This document shows positions 6,642-10,391 of a DNA stretch of 10,391 bases, in pieces. Position 1 is the first letter of the stretch, and each line of letters begins with the position of its first letter. The notes under the pieces were generated by a model. It was not told the origin of the DNA. It saw nothing but the letters and a program-made list of their open reading frames with translations, and searched no databases. Origin of the DNA: a bacterium (lineage in GTDB: Bacteria > CSSED10-310 > JAJRTK01); the NCBI GenBank assembly GCA_024278345.1, contig JAJRTK010000242.1, positions 1-10,391 on the forward strand. The letters run 5' to 3'. The position numbers and the translations under genes were made by a program.

Positions 6642-8054
6642 ATGCACTCGTCCCGCCATCTTTCTGATTTGGACTCTCCCCCACCGCTGCCTCCACCGCC
6701 CAAGCTGTTTGACCACAAAGTGCGGGGTTGGATCTGCCTCAACGGGAACGTGGCGTGGGAAAGCGACCTCGTGGAGATGTTCAAATTTCGGATCCTCGAG
6801 CCTCAGCATTTCGACGAGGAGGTGGGGAAAAAGCGAAAAGTCCTCCTGGTGACAGCCGCGTTCAACCGCGGCCACGAGCACCGTGATCGGCACATCATCA
6901 GCCTTTTTGAAAAAATCGGAATCGACGCCGACTGGGATGGCCGGCACCCTCACAACATCCAGAACCTGTCGATCTACACGATGTTCGAGGAATTCCAACG
7001 CCACGAGCCCTGGATCTACCGTCGTTACACGGAAAAACAAGACATCATCAAGGCCATCACGCGGGACTATGGCCGGAAAAATCAACGCTACGTGGAGACC
7101 GTGCGCCGCCTTTTGGGGGTTCTGGAAGGGCGCTATTCTTCTCTAAGACTCTACGATTTCTACCACGCCACGCACCCGGGCAGGGGCCTTCATGCCCTTG
7201 TCAACGACGAAGAAACGAACCGGCATCCCGGCTCCGAAAACCGCATCGAAGCCTTGAAGCAGCTCTCCCGCTCCAAACCCGATCTTGCCCGTTGCTCCAG
7301 GCTTTACCGGATCGTGGAACACCTGGTCTACAAGGATGAAGAAGTCTTTGCCATGTGCCGCGGCGTCGAGGATCACTTTCTGGACCGAAGTGGCGTCCGG
7401 CAAAGCGGCCTCTATCGCGCACAAAAGAATGAGCTCCGTGACCGCGTTCTCTCCAGCGCTTCGGTTTTCCTCTTCGGCGGCCGCGTTTTTGTCCTTGTGA
7501 ACCGGCTTCGGTTTTACGGCCTCGGGGACGTCTTCTCCGAGGCCCTCGACCGAGGCACGAACCTCTATGGCATCAGTGCCGGCGCCATCTGTATGACCCA
7601 ACGCTGGTCGCTGACCTTCGATCACCATGGAACGAGTCACCTTCATGCCGCGGATCACGGAATGGGCCTGGTCAAGGGAATCCGGATCTTCCCTCACGCC
7701 GATGATTTCCGGTCGATCCGCGAGGGACGGCGAGACGACCTCTCTTTCTTTGCCCTCCGCATGCCCGACGAAGTCCCCGTGGGCCTCAACGAAAAGAGCG
7801 TCGTTCTCTGCGAAACCTACCGCGATCCTCTCGACAAAAAGATCTACCAACGCCTCACATCCGTGGGCTCCGATCCTGTCCTGGTCTTTGGCCCCCGAGG
7901 CGAACGGCACGAAATGGCACGCATGTCCCAAATCCTCGTCGAAAGATGCAAGTTCTACCAGGGACGCCATCAACTGGCGACCCAGTCAGAAATCCTGGAG
8001 CTAGAGCGGCTGCAACGCCAAACGATCAACTCCTCCAATGACCTAGAGCCCTGA
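6642..8054 (+). CDS. Divergent peptidase S51-like protein (cyanophycinase/dipeptidase E fold)
   Basis: A 470-residue protein whose C-terminal part matches the S51 serine-peptidase family (dipeptidase E, cyanophycinase): SASVFLFGGRVFVLVNRLRFYGL (272-294) like the family's GG strand-turn, GISAGA (310-315) with S312 at the nucleophile elbow, and GMGLVKGIRIFPHADDFRSIREGRR (340-364) with H352, 40 residues after the serine as in known members, then VGLNEKSVVLCE (380-391). An N-terminal strand, VLLVTAAFNRG (67-77), also fits. Between it and the GG strand lie about 195 residues, far more than the roughly 60-70 usual there, rich in charged helices: an inserted domain. Residues 1-25 are polar with a poly-proline stretch, and there is no signal peptide. 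The ATG at 6642 has a modest TAGGG upstream. The next gene starts 15 bases after the stop, so the two form an operon. The substrate is unknown. Cyanophycin or an isoaspartyl peptide is only a family-based possibility. Confidence 0.75.
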   Translation: MHSSRHLSDLDSPPPLPPPPKLFDHKVRGWICLNGNVAWESDLVEMFKFRILEPQHFDEEVGKKRKVLLVTAAFNRGHEHRDRHIISLFEKIGIDADWDGRHPHNIQNLSIYTMFEEFQRHEPWIYRRYTEKQDIIKAITRDYGRKNQRYVETVRRLLGVLEGRYSSLRLYDFYHATHPGRGLHALVNDEETNRHPGSENRIEALKQLSRSKPDLARCSRLYRIVEHLVYKDEEVFAMCRGVEDHFLDRSGVRQSGLYRAQKNELRDRVLSSASVFLFGGRVFVLVNRLRFYGLGDVFSEALDRGTNLYGISAGAICMTQRWSLTFDHHGTSHLHAADHGMGLVKGIRIFPHADDFRSIREGRRDDLSFFALRMPDEVPVGLNEKSVVLCETYRDPLDKKIYQRLTSVGSDPVLVFGPRGERHEMARMSQILVERCKFYQGRHQLATQSEILELERLQRQTINSSNDLEP

Positions 8055-8069
8055 TAGAAGGAGAAACGA

Positions 8070-9605
8070 TTGTTTTTCTACGGGTTGATTTCCGCTCGCG
8101 TCGCTCGCATCCGCTGCGCGCCACTCGCCTCTCGCCACCACGAAGCATTGCCCCAAAAGCGTGTCACCTCCCGAATCTTGTCCGCCTTGGTCACAGCACT
8201 CTTCATTGGATGCGCGGCAGTCACTTTCCAAGCCCCTGGCCCCGCGACGGCGCCGCCTGTTCCAGGGCATCCGACGAACCTCTTGCTCGCACTGGATGGC
8301 ATCAGCTACCAGCAGTTCCTTCAGGCCCGGCAGCGTGGCATGCTTCGAGGATTCCGGCCGCCAGTCCCCTTGATATCAACATTCCCCAGCCTGACTTCCA
8401 CCGCCTTCTCCTCCATGGTTCAACCGGTGGGCTATCCCCCGTCGCCCGGTTACGAAAACCGCCACTATGACTGGGGGCGAAACAAGGTGGGGGGGGGAAT
8501 CCCCTATCTGCACTTCCCGTGGCATGACTACTTCGAGATCGATCCCAATACTTTATCCCACAAGACCCTTGGGTATTGTTGGCCCAGGCGGCTTGCCCGG
8601 GCTGATTTTCGCGAAGTGGAGCGGCAAGCACTGGAGCTGGATCGCGGTTTTATTACGGCTTACCTGTCCAACACCGACGCCTTCGCTCACCTCCACGGGA
8701 AGAGTGGAGCTTTGGAAGTTTTGAGGCTTCTTGGCGAAATGGTTCCCAAACTGAAAGCGGCGTACCAACACCGCTACAAGCGGCCTCTTTACGTGACGGT
8801 CCTCACGGATCACGGGCAGTCAGTGGTGAAACAACGGCCTGTGACCGGCCTCAAGCGCCATCTGCGGTTGGGGGGCTTCGTTCCGGGATCGTCCATCAAA
8901 AACGATAGGAGCGTGGTGGTCGTGCCATTCGGTTACGTGAGTGCCGGCATGCTTTTTTTGCGGCACCGGTTTCAAAGAAAGCTGAGTCGATGGCTTGTAA
9001 GACTCGACGGAATCGACCTTTGCACCTACCGGCGCGACGACGGTGTCATCGTCATCATCGGCAGAAACCACCGCGAAGCCCTGATCGAGGCACGCGGAAC
9101 AGCCGACGGCCTCGAGCTCCGCTACAACGATCTCCAGGGCGATCCACTGGAATATGGCGAGATCCGCGAACGCCTCCGCAAACGGGGATGCCTGGGTCCG
9201 GACGGATTCGCGGAGGCCCGGGAGTGGCTGGAGGAAAGCGCTTTCGCCTCCTATCCGGATGCTCTGTTCCGCCTTTACGATGCCTTCCACAACAAGGCGA
9301 TTGAGAATACGGCCACGGTCATCTTCTCCACGGCCACCGGCCGAGCCTACGGACACCCCATCACGCGGGCCCTCTCCTGGCTCAGAGCGGGCAAGCTCGA
9401 CTCGACCCATGGCGGCCTGGACAGTGACGGCAGTCTTGGGGCCGTCATCACCGACAATCCCGTCATGCCGCTTCCCATGGCATTTCGTTTCGATGAGATC
9501 CTTCCCTTCGCGGAACGCTACGGCAAGCCTCCTGACGCGAAAAACTGGCCCGCGGCTCCACCAGAGACTGAAAACTATTTGGCAACCGGAGCCTCAGCTC
9601 AATAA
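8070..9605 (+). CDS. Exported alkaline-phosphatase-superfamily phosphodiesterase
   Basis: A 511-residue member of the type I phosphodiesterase/nucleotide pyrophosphatase branch of the alkaline phosphatase superfamily, two-metal enzymes that cleave phosphoesters. The metal and nucleophile sites are all visible: LLLALDG (D76), STFPSLTSTAF (nucleophile probably T109), YLSNTDAFAHLHG (D203, H207), VLTDHGQ (D247, H248) and DSTHGG (H447). The segment RVTSRILSALVTALFIGC (31-48) looks like a signal peptide with a non-ideal lipobox at C48, implying export and possibly lipid anchoring. The TTG start at 8070 is supported by AAGGAG six to seven bases upstream, but it leaves an unusual 30-residue basic lead before the signal. 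TTG at 8178 is an alternative. Fifteen bases separate it from the S51-like gene. A G9 run at 8489-8497 (residues 140-143) is a possible slippage site. The substrate is unknown. Confidence 0.85.
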   Translation: MFFYGLISARVARIRCAPLASRHHEALPQKRVTSRILSALVTALFIGCAAVTFQAPGPATAPPVPGHPTNLLLALDGISYQQFLQARQRGMLRGFRPPVPLISTFPSLTSTAFSSMVQPVGYPPSPGYENRHYDWGRNKVGGGIPYLHFPWHDYFEIDPNTLSHKTLGYCWPRRLARADFREVERQALELDRGFITAYLSNTDAFAHLHGKSGALEVLRLLGEMVPKLKAAYQHRYKRPLYVTVLTDHGQSVVKQRPVTGLKRHLRLGGFVPGSSIKNDRSVVVVPFGYVSAGMLFLRHRFQRKLSRWLVRLDGIDLCTYRRDDGVIVIIGRNHREALIEARGTADGLELRYNDLQGDPLEYGEIRERLRKRGCLGPDGFAEAREWLEESAFASYPDALFRLYDAFHNKAIENTATVIFSTATGRAYGHPITRALSWLRAGKLDSTHGGLDSDGSLGAVITDNPVMPLPMAFRFDEILPFAERYGKPPDAKNWPAAPPETENYLATGASAQ

Positions 9606-10025
9606 GCGGGGAAGGAATGAGAACACCGAGCATCGGCTCGGCGGTCCAGTGAATTGCACGCCCAGCTTCCAGACTCTTGCCCGGCTAGAGTCGCTTCTCC
9701 GGACAGTGCCCCTTTCTCCCAAACTACGGGGAACTCCATCCCTGTCATCTTTGGGAATCTTCCCCTTCCCCCCATGGTCATCCCATGCAATTGATGCCGT
9801 GTTGAATGGCTGCCAGTCTCTTCCCGACATCAACGAGGGAGAGTTTAGGATGATGCGGCGTGACCAGGGCTACAGACACCTCTTCTCCCAGCGAGAAAGG
9901 GGGAGACCTGGTGGCGGCCATTTTCGGCCTGGAGAACAGTGGAAGCGCGGAGGGGATTCTCGCTTTCTTGGATGCGTCAGAATCGATGGCTCGTGGAGGC
10001 ATCGGAAAAGCTGGGCACGGCAAAG
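9606..10025. other. Gene-free stretch after the phosphodiesterase gene
   Basis: I find no confident gene here. A possible small ORF runs on the plus strand from ATG 9850 to 10092 (80 residues, Arg/Gly-rich), and another frame from GTG 9860 gives 67 residues. A minus-strand frame ends at 9778 with EEVSVALVTPHHPKLSL followed by a short tail, which reads slightly more like protein. None has family motifs. A strong ribosome-binding-like GGGGAAGG precedes an 11-codon ORF at 9617-9652. No terminator for the upstream operon was seen immediately after its stop codon. Confidence 0.4.
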
Positions 10026-10068
10026 AAAAAGCCCCTACGAACCGAAAAAGCTCGGCACGGTAGGGGCT
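10026..10068 (-). terminator. Rho-independent terminator-like hairpin on the minus strand
   Basis: A perfect 9-bp stem, agcccctac (10030-10038) with gtaggggct (10060-10068), encloses a 21-base loop that can itself pair ccga/tcgg. Read on the minus strand it is followed by T5 (plus-strand A at 10026-10030), the form of an intrinsic terminator. In the plus direction no T run follows, so it is not a good terminator for the phosphodiesterase operon. Any minus-strand transcript ending here would have to come through or from the palindromic repeats to the right. Confidence 0.6.
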
Positions 10069-10087
10069 CGGGGGGAGAACTGGGCGC

Positions 10088-10272
10088 CTTAGCCCGGATT
10101 TCTCATCAAATCCCGTCGCGAGGCAGCGCGGGCGCGCAGCCATCGAGTCCGACGACAGGTAGGCACCGGAGGCGTAGTAGAACTACGTTGAGGATGCCTG
10201 ACCGAGGAGGGCGCTGTTGGCTGCGATGATTGCGTTGACGCAGCAGGGATTTGATGAGATTTCCGGGCTTAG
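10088..10272. repeat. Large imperfect palindromic repeat, copy 1
   Basis: An inverted-repeat element of about 185 bases. The outer arms, 10091-10114 and 10246-10269, pair at 22 of 24 positions. Further in, cgcagcca (10135-10142) pairs with tggctgcg (10218-10225), aggca (10161-10165) with tgcct (10195-10199), and cgtagt (10173-10178) with actacg (10182-10187) around a three-base loop. The nested symmetry suggests a cruciform or a long RNA hairpin rather than a coding sequence. The apparent minus-strand ORF starting inside it at 10143 is probably spurious. No flanking target duplication can be assigned because a related copy abuts it on the right. Confidence 0.75.
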
Positions 10273-10391
10273 GGCGGATATCTCACACGGATCGTAGCGA
10301 GGTGTTCGGAGGCGCGTTTCCACCAAGGAGGAGGAGAGGCGGACACCGGAGGCGTAGTCGCGCACTACGTCGAGGAGCCGCCCGACGAGGA
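10271..10391. repeat. Palindromic repeat, diverged copy 2, cut by the window edge
   Basis: This copy begins 180 bases after copy 1 (aggGCGGATatctca against agcCCGGATttctca) and again reaches the identical core caccggaggcgtagt, at 10344-10358 against 10164-10178. The core stem cgtagt/actacg is retained with a five-base loop. The flanking stem is retained with changed sequence: ggcgg (10338-10342) with ccgcc (10378-10382) replaces aggca/tgcct of copy 1. Similarity outside the core is partial, with small offsets. The right half lies beyond the window. Confidence 0.65.

Noticed and set aside
7143-7973. 276-codon minus-strand ORF
   Set aside because: It is antisense to the S51-like gene, whose catalytic motifs lie in exactly this interval. 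The minus-strand frame shows no family features.
8820-9410. 196-codon minus-strand ORF, and the 312-codon plus-strand ORF at 9154-10092
   Set aside because: Both overlap the phosphodiesterase gene in other frames. The latter also runs through non-coding sequence into the palindromic repeat and is Arg/Pro/Ser-rich.
9778-10143. 121-codon minus-strand ORF ending near 9778
   Set aside because: Its start lies inside the palindromic repeat and it crosses the minus-strand terminator hairpin. The last 30 residues look slightly protein-like, but nothing supports expression.
10091-10391. CRISPR array
   Set aside because: There are only two related units at 180-base spacing, each internally palindromic, and no short identical repeats with unique spacers of similar length.

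Overview
The window is bacterial, GC-rich (roughly 55-60% by eye) and about four-fifths coding, with unusually repeat-rich intergenic spaces. It carries seven protein genes that I consider real. Nothing in it fixes the phylum. aroC shows an ordinary chorismate-synthesising bacterium, and several starts are GTG or TTG.

Left part (1-1678): a minus-strand pair made of aroC (chorismate synthase) and a small uncharacterised ORF just downstream, closed by a clear Rho-independent terminator at 182-210. Beyond that terminator lies one truncated copy (1-140) of a dispersed repeat. Divergent from aroC, a plus-strand ATP-grasp gene resembling the YheC/YheD family runs from 1750 to 2982.

Centre (2983-3739): a 757-base gap with no convincing gene but much structure. 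It holds a weak terminator, a cluster of DnaA-box-like 9-mers (two perfect TTATCCACA boxes 11 bases apart) beside a T8 run and AT-rich DNA, a 55-base tandem repeat, and a train of five short GC-rich hairpins ending in a perfect 20-base palindrome. The DnaA cluster makes this a candidate replication origin or DnaA-binding locus, but there is no supporting strand-skew change that I could see by eye.

Middle (3740-5482): an ABC-2 type permease gene without an ATPase partner in view and a convergent polytopic membrane-protein gene. Between them sits a 154-base element with terminal inverted repeats and an 8-9 base flanking direct repeat. It has the hallmarks of a MITE, and the repeat at 1-140 is a second, gaplessly alignable member.

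Right part (5685-9605): a likely three-gene operon. Its genes encode a protein with an N-terminal SEC-C zinc motif, a divergent peptidase-S51-like protein with an enlarged insertion, and a probable exported (lipoprotein-like) alkaline-phosphatase-superfamily phosphodiesterase that contains a G9 tract. This set is the best candidate here for an undescribed functional unit. Its function is not deducible from sequence alone.

Right edge (9606-10391): no confident gene. There is a minus-strand terminator-like hairpin, then a large imperfect palindrome of about 185 bases, with a second diverged copy starting 180 bases later and running out of the window.
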